From the NCBI RefSeq assembly GCF_018417535.1, contig NZ_CP070977.1, positions 1,674,001 to 1,738,000 on the forward strand: a stretch of 64,000 bases of DNA, written 5' to 3'. Shown here one piece after another: positions 51,521-61,869 of the stretch. Source of the DNA: Burkholderia pyrrocinia. Its GTDB lineage: Bacteria > Pseudomonadota > Gammaproteobacteria > Burkholderiales > Burkholderiaceae. Below the pieces are notes generated by a model. That model was not told the DNA's origin and ran no database searches. It saw nothing but the letters and a program-made list of their open reading frames with translations. Both the position numbers and the translations under genes were made by a program. Position 1 is the first letter of the stretch. The number at the start of each line of letters is the position of its first letter.

Positions 51521-51823
51521 GGGGAAATCTCCAAAATACTCAGGACCGCAAATGGTTTGAACAAGACAGGAATCTGCGAGCCGCCCTTTCGGCTCTTCGG
51601 GTGCGGGGCGCCGTGGATCGCCGGCATGCGCCACGCACGCACGGTTTGCACGCTGGCGCGCAAGCGGCACGACGTGTGCCGACATTGCCAGCGGATGATC
51701 TTGTATATACAACTTGCGAGATATCGGTGATTACCCGGAATCGGCCAATTTTCGAAACTGTCCGAATAATCGGGACGCGTCCGACCGGTTTTGCCGCCGG
51801 TCAAGCGTTGGAAAAATGAAAGG
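51521..51823. promoter_or_regulatory. Upstream region of the NCS1 permease
   Basis: 303 bp holding the promoter and the palindrome described separately. A short stem ACCGG...CCGGT near 51783-51800 lies close to the end of the SRAP gene. No other gene is seen. Confidence 0.4.
51700..51713. promoter_or_regulatory. HutC/GntR-like operator, TTGTATATACAA
   Basis: A perfect 12-bp palindrome, TTGTATATACAA (51701-51712), containing TGTA-N2-TACA, the form recognised by HutC-type GntR repressors. It lies 180 bp ahead of the NCS1 permease GTG. No GntR gene is in the window, so the regulator acts in trans. Confidence 0.55.
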
Positions 51824-52501
51824 TCAGGCGCTGGCGGGCGGTGCCTGATCGGGCGCGGCCGTCATGGCGCCGGCGGGGAGCAGGTTCAGCATGCGCCGCG
51901 CGGCTTCGATGTCGCGCGCGTGCAGCCATTCGTCGTAATCGTCGCGGCGCAGGATCACGACGCCCCGCTTCTCGTCGCCGGGCCGATGCATGCGCGCGAA
52001 CACCGGATGATCGTCGGCGTTCACGGTGAGCATCGCCATGCCGATGCGTTCGCGGCCTTCGTCGCCTTCGTAGCGCCGCCAGATGCCGGCGACGCAATAC
52101 GGTTGCCAGCCGTCGACGCCGATCCGGTGCCAGACGTTGCGGCCGGTCTCGTAACACGGCTCGAAGATCCAGCACGCCGGAATCAGGCAGCGCTGGCCGT
52201 TGCGCCAAGCATTACCGTAGAGCCGCGACGAGCCGACCGTTTCCGCGCGCGCGTTCACCGTATCGAGCTTCTTGCTTTTGCGGCCGTGCTCGTCGACCCG
52301 CTCGGGCTGCATGAATTTCGGCCAGAAGCCGAACACGGCCGCAACGACCGCAAGGCCGTCGCTGTCGGCGCGCGCGATCGGCGCCGCGTAGTCGGGATAC
52401 ACGTCGGGTGCCCACGGGGCACGGCGGTACAGATCGCCGATGCCGATCTTCAGCTCGCTGATGCCCGGGTCTTCACCGGGGGCGCGGTAGTGGGTGCACA
52501 C
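51824..52501 (-). CDS. SRAP (YedK/HMCES) family abasic-site protein
   Basis: 225 residues beginning MCTHYRAPGED; Cys2 is the invariant residue that forms a covalent crosslink to abasic sites in single-stranded DNA. The motifs LDTVNARAETVGSS and MLTVNADDHPVFARMHRPG, holding the catalytic Asn, Glu and His, are in place. No SOS (LexA) box was recognised upstream. It acts as a shield of abasic sites at forks. Confidence 0.9.
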   Translation of the reverse strand: MCTHYRAPGEDPGISELKIGIGDLYRRAPWAPDVYPDYAAPIARADSDGLAVVAAVFGFWPKFMQPERVDEHGRKSKKLDTVNARAETVGSSRLYGNAWRNGQRCLIPACWIFEPCYETGRNVWHRIGVDGWQPYCVAGIWRRYEGDEGRERIGMAMLTVNADDHPVFARMHRPGDEKRGVVILRRDDYDEWLHARDIEAARRMLNLLPAGAMTAAPDQAPPASA

Positions 52502-52630
52502 GGTTCTGCGGACGATGGAAGCAATGTCTCCATCGTAGGTCAGCGCGCGTGTCGCGATCGCGCTATTACTTTGTATGACGAAACAGTTTTACGAATCGCC
52601 GATGCGCCGGGATCCGGCCGGTGCATCCCG

Positions 52631-53095
52631 TCATGCGCGCGGCCCGATCCGCAGCGTCAGGATTTCGTCGCCGGCGTCGTCGAGCTTTCCGGTCGGTATC
52701 CAGCCGAGATGGCGGTAGAAACCATACGAACGCGACGCGGGATCGGTCGAGCAGCCGAGAAAAAGCAACGTGAAGCCGTTCGCCGCGAAATCGTCGATCA
52801 CATGCCGCAGCAGCCGCTTGCCGATCCCCGCCCCCTCGTGCTCGGGCAGGATCGCGAGCACGACGATCTCGCCCGAAGCGGTGTCGCCGAAGCAGTAGCC
52901 GACCATGCGGCCGTTCGCGCAGCAGACGTGACCGGAGAACAGGCCGTCGCGTATCCCGTCGCCCCAGCTTTCGGCGGTGATGCCCAATTCGCGCAGTTGC
53001 GCTTCGGTGAACACGTTCTCGCGGGTCTTGCCGCGCAGTGCGATGCATGCGGCCGCGTCGTCGGGAACGGCCTTGCGCCAGGTGATGTCAGCCAT
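52631..53095 (-). CDS. GNAT family acetyltransferase
   Basis: 154 residues with the GNAT core: VVLAILPEHEGAGIGKRLL, where Q/R-x-x-G-x-G/A binds acetyl-CoA, and FYRHLGWIPTG near the end. The substrate is not known. The ATG at 53095 lies 8 bp inside the end of the ureohydrolase gene, so the two are translated together, suggesting acetylation of an amine made or used in that pathway. Confidence 0.85.
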   Translation of the reverse strand: MADITWRKAVPDDAAACIALRGKTRENVFTEAQLRELGITAESWGDGIRDGLFSGHVCCANGRMVGYCFGDTASGEIVVLAILPEHEGAGIGKRLLRHVIDDFAANGFTLLFLGCSTDPASRSYGFYRHLGWIPTGKLDDAGDEILTLRIGPRA

Positions 53096-54056
53096 CGATC
53101 GAATCTTCCTTTTTTTGCCGCCGGCGCGATGCATACAGGCAGATCAGTTCCAGCGCGATCGTCGCGCCGGCCAGCGACGTGATTTCCGCATGATCGTACG
53201 GCGGCGACACTTCGACCACATCCATGCCGACCAGGTTGATGCCTTCCAGGTGACGCAGGATCTCGAACGCCTGATGGCTCGACAGCCCGCCCGAGACCGG
53301 CGTGCCGGTGCCCGGCGCGAACGCCGGATCGAGACAGTCGATGTCGAACGTCAGGTACACGGGATGATCGCCGACGCGTTCGCGAATGCGCGCGGCAACC
53401 GCGGCAGGCGTCGACGCATGCACGCGGCGCGCATCCTGGATGTCGAATCCCATCGGCGCGTCGTTGGTCGTCCGGATGCCGATCTGCGCCGACCGTTCGG
53501 GCACGACCCACCCTTCCCGCGCCGCGTGGTAGAACATCGTCCCGTGATCGATGCGCTTCGCGTCGCGGTCGGGCCACGTGTCGGTATGCGCGTCGAAATG
53601 CACGAGCGACAGCGGCCCGTGCACCTTCGCATGCGCCTTGAGCAGCGGATACGTGATGAAGTGATCGCCGCCGAGCGTCAGCATCGCGCAGCCGCGCGCG
53701 AGGATCGCATCGGCATGACGCTCGATCGCGCCCGGCACCGATTCCGGTTGCCCGAGATCGAACGCGCAATCGCCATAGTCGACCGCGGCCAGCACGTCGA
53801 ACGGATCGAATGCCCACGGCCACGGGCGCTCCCACGCGATGCCCGTCGACGCGATCCGCAACCCGCGCGGGCCGAAGCGCGTGCCCGGCCGGTGCGATGC
53901 GGCGGCATCGAACGGCACACCGGTGATCGCGAGGTCGACGCCGTCGAGGTCGCGGCTGAAACGCCGGCGCATGAAGCTCGTCGCGCCCGCGAAGGTCGGT
54001 TCGGCCTGCGTGCCGTAGAGGCTGTCGCGCGTGAACGCGAGATCGTTGTGGCTCAT
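53088..54056 (-). CDS. speB: Agmatinase-like ureohydrolase (arginase family)
   Basis: 322 residues with the binuclear manganese motifs of the arginase family: LTLGGDHFITYPLL, LVHFDAHTDTWPD and LTFDIDCLDPAFAPGTGTP. Closest in overall pattern to agmatinase or guanidinobutyrase; which guanidino substrate is hydrolysed to urea cannot be told. The ATG at 54056 is the family start, the frame being open to 54167. Overlaps a GNAT gene; divergent from a LysR gene. Confidence 0.87.
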   Translation of the reverse strand: MSHNDLAFTRDSLYGTQAEPTFAGATSFMRRRFSRDLDGVDLAITGVPFDAAASHRPGTRFGPRGLRIASTGIAWERPWPWAFDPFDVLAAVDYGDCAFDLGQPESVPGAIERHADAILARGCAMLTLGGDHFITYPLLKAHAKVHGPLSLVHFDAHTDTWPDRDAKRIDHGTMFYHAAREGWVVPERSAQIGIRTTNDAPMGFDIQDARRVHASTPAAVAARIRERVGDHPVYLTFDIDCLDPAFAPGTGTPVSGGLSSHQAFEILRHLEGINLVGMDVVEVSPPYDHAEITSLAGATIALELICLYASRRRQKKEDSIDG

Positions 54057-54185
54057 CGTCGGATTCCTGTCTGAAGGGGGACACGGCCGCGCGGCTGGCG
54101 ACCTCGGGCCCGATTCTGCCGTCACGGCATCCAACGAAAAATATGAACTAACATAAGCCGACTTCACGAAACGCGATGTATCGCC

Positions 54186-55103
54186 ATGCTGACCCGACTG
54201 AGAGACATGGATTTGCAGTTGCTGCGTCTATTCCTGACGATCGTCGAAAGCGGCGGCTTCAGCGCCGCGCAGGGCACGCTCGGGATGGCGCCTTCGACGA
54301 TCAGCACGCAGATGGCCAAGCTCGAGACGCGACTCGGGTTCCGGCTGTGCGACCGCGGCAAAAGCGGGTTCCGGCTGACGCCGAAGGGCGAACGCGTGCT
54401 GCAGTCGACGCGGCGGCTCCTGCAGGCGATGGACGTGTTCACGCGCGATACGCAGCACGTAGCGGGCACGTTGCTCGGCGAGCTGCGCATCGGCCTGTCC
54501 GAGCGGCTCGCGCCGGACATCGTCGAATCGATCGCGGCGGCCGTCGGCCGCTTTCGCGAACAGGCGCCGGACGTGCTGATCGAGATGGTCGCGATACCGC
54601 CCGACGAGCTGGAGCGCAGGTTGCTGAAAGGCGAACTGCAGCTCGCGATCGGCTACTTTTCCGGCCACCAGGCCGGCCTGCACTACGCGCCGCTATTCGT
54701 CGAACACCAGTCGCTGCATTGCGGCGCCCGCCATCCGCTGTTTGCGAAAAGGACCGTATCGGTCAACGACATCGCGCGCGCGAGCAACGTCGCGCGGCTC
54801 TACAAGACGAACACGTCGGGCGCGGCGCGGCGCAACGCGCAGCCGACCGCGTTCTCGGAAAACGTCGATGCCGACGTGATCTTCATCCTGTCCGGCGCGC
54901 ATGTCGGCTTCCTGCCCGACCACGTCGCGGCGCCGTGGGTCGCTGCCGGGAAGATGCGCAGGCTGCTCGCGAGCAAGCTGAGCCACACGGTCGAATTCCA
55001 GCTCGCGACGCCGAGGAACTGCGACCGCAGCGAAGCGCTGGATGCATTCACGGCGGCGCTCGCCGAACAGTTCGGCGGGCTCGACGGTTTCGCGGGCCCA
55101 TAG
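54186..55103 (+). CDS. LysR family regulator (divergent from the ureohydrolase gene)
   Basis: 305 residues; an ATG at 54207 (MDLQLLRLFLTIVES) is an equally good start. Standard wHTH and effector domain. Its position, 129 bp from speB in the opposite direction, suggests it activates the ureohydrolase-acetyltransferase pair in response to the guanidino compound. Convergent with the next gene. Confidence 0.86.
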   Translation: MLTRLRDMDLQLLRLFLTIVESGGFSAAQGTLGMAPSTISTQMAKLETRLGFRLCDRGKSGFRLTPKGERVLQSTRRLLQAMDVFTRDTQHVAGTLLGELRIGLSERLAPDIVESIAAAVGRFREQAPDVLIEMVAIPPDELERRLLKGELQLAIGYFSGHQAGLHYAPLFVEHQSLHCGARHPLFAKRTVSVNDIARASNVARLYKTNTSGAARRNAQPTAFSENVDADVIFILSGAHVGFLPDHVAAPWVAAGKMRRLLASKLSHTVEFQLATPRNCDRSEALDAFTAALAEQFGGLDGFAGP

Positions 55104-55151
55104 CCGATGCGTGCCGCGCGGCGGCACCGACGGTTCGCCGCGCGCGCCGCT

Positions 55152-55781
55152 TCAGACGAGCCGATCCGATGCGACGACCTGCACGCCCGGCCGCGCATCG
55201 ATCGCGGCGTCGACCAGTGCGCGCGCAATCCGTGACGCAGGATTCACGCGCCACTTCGCCGGCAACACGGGTTGGGCGGCGTTCAACGCAAGCACCAGCA
55301 ACCGCTCGCCGAGCCTGAATTCGTCGCGGCTGCCGCCGATCAGGCCCGGCCGCACATAAGTGAGCGACGCGAACCCGACGCCGGCGAGCGCCTGCTCGAC
55401 CTCGCCCTTGACGCGGTTGTAGAAGATGCGCGACGCCGGATCCGCGCCGAGCGCCGAATTCAGGACGTAGGCCGGCGTGCCGTGCCGGTGCGCGAGCCGC
55501 GCGACCGCGAGCGGATAGTCATGATCGACGCGCCGGAATGCCGCCTGCGAGCCGGCGGTCCGCATCGTGGTGCCGAGCGTGCAGATCACCGCATCGGCCT
55601 GCCACCAGTCGGCCGTGCCGGGCAGATGATCGAAGTCGACCTCCAGTGCGCGCATCTTCGGATGCGGCGACAACGGCCGGCGCGCGAGGACGACCACGTG
55701 ATCGACCCGCGCATCGGCAAGCGCGACTTCGAGGACGTGGCGTCCGACGAGTCCGGTCGCGCCGACGAGCAGCAGTTTCAT
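55152..55781 (-). CDS. NAD(P)-binding atypical SDR protein
   Basis: 209 residues, one Rossmann domain with LLLVGATGLVGRHVLEVAL at the N-terminus. The later segments AVICTLGTTMRTAGSQAAFRRVDHDY and YVLNSALGADPASRIFYNRVKGEVE resemble the HTATIP2/YwnB-like atypical short-chain group, with Y-x-x-x-K (YNRVK) near residue 123. Cofactor binding is likely; reaction not known. Confidence 0.83.
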   Translation of the reverse strand: MKLLLVGATGLVGRHVLEVALADARVDHVVVLARRPLSPHPKMRALEVDFDHLPGTADWWQADAVICTLGTTMRTAGSQAAFRRVDHDYPLAVARLAHRHGTPAYVLNSALGADPASRIFYNRVKGEVEQALAGVGFASLTYVRPGLIGGSRDEFRLGERLLVLALNAAQPVLPAKWRVNPASRIARALVDAAIDARPGVQVVASDRLV

Positions 55782-56013
55782 GTCCGGTTCTTCCGTGTGG
55801 AGCCTGCGTTGGCGGGCCGGGAGCGGCCCGGTTTCCGGCTATCGACATGATGGTCGGCCAACGTGGCGCCGACAACCTTCCTGCATCTCGAAAAATTACA
55901 GACCGCACTCGTTAGCTGTCTCGAATCGGTCGCGTCATGCGGCGCCGATGCAGTAACCGGAACGCCGCCGATACGCGCGTTGCGCACCGGCGGCTCCGTT
56001 TGACGGTCACGCG

Positions 56014-57405
56014 TCAAACATGCAACGCGTGCCCCAACGCACGCAATGCCGCTTCCTGCAGCGCTTCACCCAGCGTCGGATGCGCGTGGATCGTGCCGCC
56101 GATGTCTTCCAGCCGCGCGCCCATCTCCAGCGACTGCGAGAACGCCGCGGCCAGCTCCGACACGCCGCGCCCAACCGCCTGCCAGCCGACGATCAGGTGG
56201 TTGTCGCGCCGCGCGACGACGCGCACGAAGCCGTCGGTTGCCTGCAGCGTCATCGCGCGCCCGTTCGCCGCGAACGGGAACGACGCGCTCAGACAATCGA
56301 CGCCGGCCGCGCGTGCGTCGTCCGGCGACCAGCCGGCCGTCACGATCTCGGGATCGGTGAAACATACGGCCGGGATCGACGCGGGCATGAACTTGCGGCG
56401 CCGGCCGGCGATCAGCTCGGCCACCATTTCGCCCTGCGCCATCGCGCGATGCGCGAGCATCGGCTCGCCGGCGACGTCGCCGATCGCCCAGACGTTGCGC
56501 ATCGACGTCCGGCATTCGTCGTCGATCCGCAGCGCACGGTCGTTGCGATCGAGCAGCAGCGTTTCGAGCCCGAAGCCGTCGACCCGCGGTCGGCGGCCGA
56601 CCGCGACCAGCACGCAATCGGCCGGCAGCGTCCGTTCCGCGCCATCGGCCGCCTGCACGCGCACTGCGCCGTGCTCCGCGAGCCCGAGCACCTTGTGGCC
56701 GAGCCACAGCCCGACGCCGAGCCGCGCGAGCGAGTCGGCGACCGGCCTCGCGAGTTCGGCATCGTACGCGGGCAACACGCGCTCCGCCGCTTCGACGATG
56801 CTGACCTCGACGCCGAGCTTGCGATAGACGATCCCGAGCTCGAGCCCGATATACCCGGCCCCCACGACGACCAGCCGTTTCGGCAACGTCGTGGGCGACA
56901 GCGCCTCGGTGGACGACACGACATGCCCGCCGAACGGCATCGACGGCAGCTCGACCGGTTCGGAACCGGTCGCGAGCAACAGGTGTTCGCAACCGATATG
57001 CACCGCGTGGCCGCCGGCGACGACTTCGACGGTCTTGCCGTCGATCACGCGCGCGTCGCCGTGCAGCACGCGCACGCCGTTCTTCTTGAGCAGCGCGCCG
57101 ACGCCGCGCGTCAGCCGGTCGACAATGCCGTCCTTCCACGCGACGCTTTGCGCGATGTCGATCTCGGGTGTGCGCACGCGAATCCCGAGCGCCGCTTCGC
57201 CGGCCTGGCCGCAGGCCTGTTCGAATGCGTCGGCCACGTGGATCAGCGCCTTCGACGGAATGCAGCCGATATTCAGGCAGGTGCCGCCGAGCCGGTCGCG
57301 CTCGACCAGCACGGTCGGAATGCCGAGCTGGCCGGCGCGGATCGCGGCGACGTAGCCGCCCGGGCCGCCGCCGATCACGAGCAGCGTGGTGTGTTCGTTT
57401 TTCAT
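56014..57405 (-). CDS. lpdV: Dihydrolipoamide dehydrogenase (E3) of the branched-chain complex
   Basis: 463 residues. FAD-binding [21 protein letters not shown], the redox disulfide in [13 protein letters not shown] (residues 41-53), NAD-binding [13 protein letters not shown] and the C-terminal catalytic [13 protein letters not shown]. Reoxidises the lipoyl arm of E2 and makes NADH. Start ATG 57405 directly follows the E2 gene. Last of the bkd operon. Confidence 0.95.
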   Translation of the reverse strand: MKNEHTTLLVIGGGPGGYVAAIRAGQLGIPTVLVERDRLGGTCLNIGCIPSKALIHVADAFEQACGQAGEAALGIRVRTPEIDIAQSVAWKDGIVDRLTRGVGALLKKNGVRVLHGDARVIDGKTVEVVAGGHAVHIGCEHLLLATGSEPVELPSMPFGGHVVSSTEALSPTTLPKRLVVVGAGYIGLELGIVYRKLGVEVSIVEAAERVLPAYDAELARPVADSLARLGVGLWLGHKVLGLAEHGAVRVQAADGAERTLPADCVLVAVGRRPRVDGFGLETLLLDRNDRALRIDDECRTSMRNVWAIGDVAGEPMLAHRAMAQGEMVAELIAGRRRKFMPASIPAVCFTDPEIVTAGWSPDDARAAGVDCLSASFPFAANGRAMTLQATDGFVRVVARRDNHLIVGWQAVGRGVSELAAAFSQSLEMGARLEDIGGTIHAHPTLGEALQEAALRALGHALHV

Positions 57406-57410
57406 CGCGC

Positions 57411-58745
57411 TCACTCCACGAACAGCAATGCCGGGCGCTCGAGCACCCCGCGCACGGCCTGGATGAATTCGGCCGCGTCCGCGCCGTCGACGACGCGATG
57501 GTCGAACGACGACGACAGGTTCATCATCTTGCGCGCGACGACCGCGCCATCGCGGATCATCGGCCGCTCGACGATCCGGTTCACGCCGACGATGCCGACC
57601 TCGGGATGATTGATGACCGGCGTCGACACGATGCCGCCGAGCGCACCGAGGCTCGAGATCGTGATCGTCGAACCGCTCAACTCGTCGCGCTGCGCGCGGT
57701 TCGCGCGCACCGCATCGGCGAGCCGCGCGATTTCGGCGGAGATCGACCACACGTCGCGCGCCTCCGCATGACGCAGCACGGGCACCGTGAGGCCGCTGTC
57801 GGTCTGCGTCGCGACACCCATGTGCACCGCGCCGTAGCGCGTGACGACGCCCGCTTCGTCGTCGAAGCGCGCGTTGATCTGCGGGAAGTCGCGCAACGCG
57901 ATCACCATCGCGCGGATCAGCAGCGGCAGCGGCGTGAGCCGGCCGCGCGCATCGCCGTAGCGGCGGTTCAGGTCCGCGCGCAACGATTCGAGTTCGGTGA
58001 CGTCGATTTCCTCGACGTAGCTGAAGTGCGGAATGCGGCGCTTCGCTTCCTGCATCTTGCGCGCGATCGCGCGCCGCAGGCCGATCACCGGCACTTCGGT
58101 TTCGTCGTTGCGTTCGTCGTAGCCGTGCGCTTGCGACCCACGCGCCGCGCCGCTGCCCGTGCGCGCATACGCATCGAGATCCGCATGCATGATCCGCCCG
58201 GCTTCGCCCGTGCCGCGCACATAGCGCAGCTCGATGCCCATGTCCCACGCGCGCTGACGCACGGCCGGCGACGCGAGCGGCCGTTCGCCCGGCGCGAGCG
58301 CGGCGCGCGGCTGCGCCGCATGTTCCGCACGACGCGGCTCCGCGGGCGCGCGGCTCGCCGCATGACCCGGCGTCGTAGAAGCCGCAGGCGCTGCAGCCGG
58401 CACATCGGCCACCGGCGCTGGCTTTGCCGCCACCGCCGTCTGAACCGGCGCCGCTTCCGCCTTCGCGTCGCGCGCCGGCGCACCCGCCTTCAGGTTGCCG
58501 TCGCCTTCGACCTCGAGACGAATCAGCTCGCTGCCGACCGCCATCATCTCGCCGATCCGGCCGCCGAGTTCCAGCACCTTGCCCGACACCGGCGACGGAA
58601 TCTCGACCGCCGCCTTGTCGGTCATCACGTCGGCGAGCGGCTGGTCTTCCTTGATCGTCTGTCCGACTTCCACATGCCAGGCCACCAGCTCGACCTCGGC
58701 GATCCCTTCGCCGATATCCGGCATCTTGATGACATGAATCCCCAT
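57411..58745 (-). CDS. bkdB: Dihydrolipoyl acyltransferase (E2) of the branched-chain 2-oxo acid dehydrogenase
   Basis: 444 residues: one N-terminal lipoyl domain (lipoyl Lys44 in [12 protein letters not shown]), an Ala/Pro-rich linker, a peripheral-subunit binding domain (about 150-185; [28 protein letters not shown]), and the catalytic domain with [15 protein letters not shown]. Transfers the branched acyl group to CoA. Its start is 1 bp after the E1 beta stop. Confidence 0.95.
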   Translation of the reverse strand: MGIHVIKMPDIGEGIAEVELVAWHVEVGQTIKEDQPLADVMTDKAAVEIPSPVSGKVLELGGRIGEMMAVGSELIRLEVEGDGNLKAGAPARDAKAEAAPVQTAVAAKPAPVADVPAAAPAASTTPGHAASRAPAEPRRAEHAAQPRAALAPGERPLASPAVRQRAWDMGIELRYVRGTGEAGRIMHADLDAYARTGSGAARGSQAHGYDERNDETEVPVIGLRRAIARKMQEAKRRIPHFSYVEEIDVTELESLRADLNRRYGDARGRLTPLPLLIRAMVIALRDFPQINARFDDEAGVVTRYGAVHMGVATQTDSGLTVPVLRHAEARDVWSISAEIARLADAVRANRAQRDELSGSTITISSLGALGGIVSTPVINHPEVGIVGVNRIVERPMIRDGAVVARKMMNLSSSFDHRVVDGADAAEFIQAVRGVLERPALLFVE

Positions 58746-58746
58746 C

Positions 58747-59787
58747 TCACGCCTCCATCACGCGTCGCAACGCTTCGCCGACCCGGGCCGGGCCCGGAAA
58801 GTACGCCCATTCCTGCGCATGCGGATACGGCGTATCCCAGCCCGTCGTGCGCTCGATCGGCGCCTCGAGGTGGTAGAAGCAATGTTCCTGAACCAGCGAC
58901 ACCAGTTCCGCGCCATAACCGCAGGTGCGCGTTGCCTCGTGCACGACGACGCAGCGGCCGGTCTTGCGCACCGACGCGACGATCGTGTCGAGGTCGAGCG
59001 GCCACAGCGTGCGCAGGTCGATCACTTCCGCGTCGATGCCCGTCTCCTCGGCCGCGGCGAGCGACACGTGCACCGTCGTGCCGTACGTCAGCACCGTCAC
59101 GTCGCTGCCGGGCCGCACCACGGCGGCCGTATCGAGCGGCACCGTGTAGTAGCCCTCGGGCACGGCGCTCGCCGGATGCTTGAGCCACGACGTGACGGGC
59201 CGTTCGTGATGGCCGTCGAACGGCCCGTTGTACAGCCGTTTCGGTTCGAGGAAGATCACCGGGTCGTCGTTCTCGATCGACGCGATCAGCAGCCCTTTCG
59301 CGTCGTACGGATTCGACGGCATCACCGTGCGCAGCCCGCACACCTGCGTGAACATCGCCTCCGGGCTCTGGCTGTGCGTCTGGCCGCCGTAGATGCCGCC
59401 GCCGCACGGCATCCGGATCGTCAGCGGCGCGGTGAACTGGCCGGCCGAGCGATAGCGCAGCCGCGCGCCTTCCGACACGATCTGGTCGGAGGCCGGGTAG
59501 AAATAGTCGGCGAACTGGATCTCGCACACCGGGCGCAGCCCGTACGCGCCCATCCCCACCGCCGCGCCGACGATCCCGCCTTCCGAGATCGGCGCATCGA
59601 ACACGCGCGACTTGCCGTATTTGTTCTGCAGTCCTTCGGTACAGCGGAACACGCCGCCGAAATAGCCGACGTCCTGCCCGAACACGACCACGTCGCTGTC
59701 GCGCCCGAGCATCACGTCCATCGCGGAGCGCAGCGCCTGGATCATCGTCATCGGCTGTGTCGCCGTGCCTGCATCGTCTTGTGCCAT
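58747..59787 (-). CDS. bkdA2: Branched-chain 2-oxo acid dehydrogenase E1 beta subunit
   Basis: 346 residues of the transketolase pyrimidine and C-terminal domains: MDVMLGRDSDVVVFGQDVGYFGGVFR, RVFDAPISEGGIVGAAVGMGAYG and the later RCVVVHEATRTCGYGAELV. With E1 alpha it makes the thiamine diphosphate-dependent decarboxylase. ATG 59787 is 2 bp from the E1 alpha stop; the open frame upstream is not coding. Confidence 0.95.
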   Translation of the reverse strand: MAQDDAGTATQPMTMIQALRSAMDVMLGRDSDVVVFGQDVGYFGGVFRCTEGLQNKYGKSRVFDAPISEGGIVGAAVGMGAYGLRPVCEIQFADYFYPASDQIVSEGARLRYRSAGQFTAPLTIRMPCGGGIYGGQTHSQSPEAMFTQVCGLRTVMPSNPYDAKGLLIASIENDDPVIFLEPKRLYNGPFDGHHERPVTSWLKHPASAVPEGYYTVPLDTAAVVRPGSDVTVLTYGTTVHVSLAAAEETGIDAEVIDLRTLWPLDLDTIVASVRKTGRCVVVHEATRTCGYGAELVSLVQEHCFYHLEAPIERTTGWDTPYPHAQEWAYFPGPARVGEALRRVMEA

Positions 59788-59789
59788 GA

Positions 59790-61340
<1,551 letters not shown>

Positions 61341-61380
61341 AAAACAAAAAACCCCGCAAAATCTCGGATTTTTGCGGGGT
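61341..61380 (-). terminator. Terminator of the tRNA-Leu gene
   Basis: Stem ACCCCGCAAAA (61351-61361) with TTTTGCGGGGT (61370-61380) and a short loop, followed on the minus strand by TTTTTGTTTT (61350-61341). It lies 33 bp downstream of the CCA end. Confidence 0.9.
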
Positions 61381-61412
61381 CTCTGTGCCTCTGACCGCAT
61401 CGGACAATCATG

Positions 61413-61747
61413 TGGTGCCGGGGACCGGACTTGAACCGGCAAGCCAATTAAGGCGGCGGATTTTCGTCACACTGCTTCTTTCGAAGCCGGCATCGCGTGG
61501 GCGATGCCGTTCGTGCGCTGGACTATGCCTTCACCGTCGCGCGCGGGCGTAACCGCTGCCCGTGCGCCTTAGGCGCCCCCCGTCTAGTCTCTACACCTTC
61601 CTCGCGGGTGCCGCGAGGCTTGGCTCGGCGTTGCCTCGATGCGCGCATCAGGGGTTTCGCCGAATTTGAAGGGTTCTGCACCGACCGTTTCCGGCCGGGC
61701 ACTCAATCGTTTAAGTCCGCTATGTTTACCAATTTCATCACCCCGGC
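61413..61747 (-). tRNA. tRNA-Leu(UAA), interrupted by a group I intron
   Basis: Exons at 61713-61747 (35 nt) and 61413-61464 (52 nt) join to an 87-nt tRNA with encoded CCA. Acceptor GCCGGGG (61747-61741) pairs perfectly with CCCCGGC (61423-61417); D stem ATG/CAT; anticodon stem GCGGA/TCCGC with loop C-U-U-A-A-A-A, anticodon UAA; a class II variable arm (GCC TTAATT GGC); T loop TTCAAGT. Anticodon, loop and arm all mark leucine. The intron splits the anticodon after its first base, the same site as in cyanobacterial and plastid trnL(UAA). Only if the intron is spliced is the tRNA functional. Confidence 0.95.
61465..61712 (-). ncRNA. Group I (IC3-type) self-splicing intron in tRNA-Leu(UAA)
   Basis: 248 nt, no ORF. 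P1 is a 6-bp helix, exon ACUU (61716-61713) plus AA pairing with UUGAGU (61706-61701) around ACGA, with the required U-G wobble at the 5' splice site. P2 (61698-61681) is 7 bp with a GAAA loop. P7 pairs GACUA (61589-61585) with UAGUC (61525-61521). P9 hairpins follow: a 9-bp one (61509-61488) and GCTTC-GAAA-GAAGC (61487-61474). The intron ends in G (61465). Core blocks at 61669-61653, 61635-61618, 61600-61580 and 61535-61518 match, from memory, the Azoarcus tRNA-Ile ribozyme. Confidence 0.93.
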
Positions 61748-61762
61748 AAGAGGGCGGAGCGC

Positions 61763-61768
61763 ATTCTA
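61763..61768 (-). promoter_or_regulatory. -10 element of the tRNA-Leu gene
   Basis: TAGAAT on the minus strand (61768-61763), 15 nt before the first tRNA base. A TTGCAG lies 14 bp upstream, shorter spacing than usual. It allows independent transcription of the tRNA. Confidence 0.55.
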
Positions 61769-61869
61769 CCATCGGTCCGGCCCTGCAACGCGGTTACCCG
61801 GCGATCGCGTCGACGGTCCATGACGCAAGCCGCACGCGCAACGCTATCCCGTCGTGCCGCACGACACGC

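Noticed and set aside
51701..51712. LexA (SOS) box near the SRAP gene
   Set aside because: The palindrome is TTGT-N4-ACAA, not CTGT-N8-ACAG, and lies downstream of the SRAP gene, not in its promoter.
61413..61747. A tmRNA (ssrA) or two-piece tmRNA
   Set aside because: The CCA end and a GGGGGC stretch first suggested it, but there is no tag-peptide frame, and the exons form a complete tRNA-Leu(UAA) with a group I core between them.
61584..61823. Short ORFs within the tRNA intron region
   Set aside because: They lack ribosome binding sites and cross essential paired elements of the intron and tRNA. The intron does not encode a homing endonuclease.
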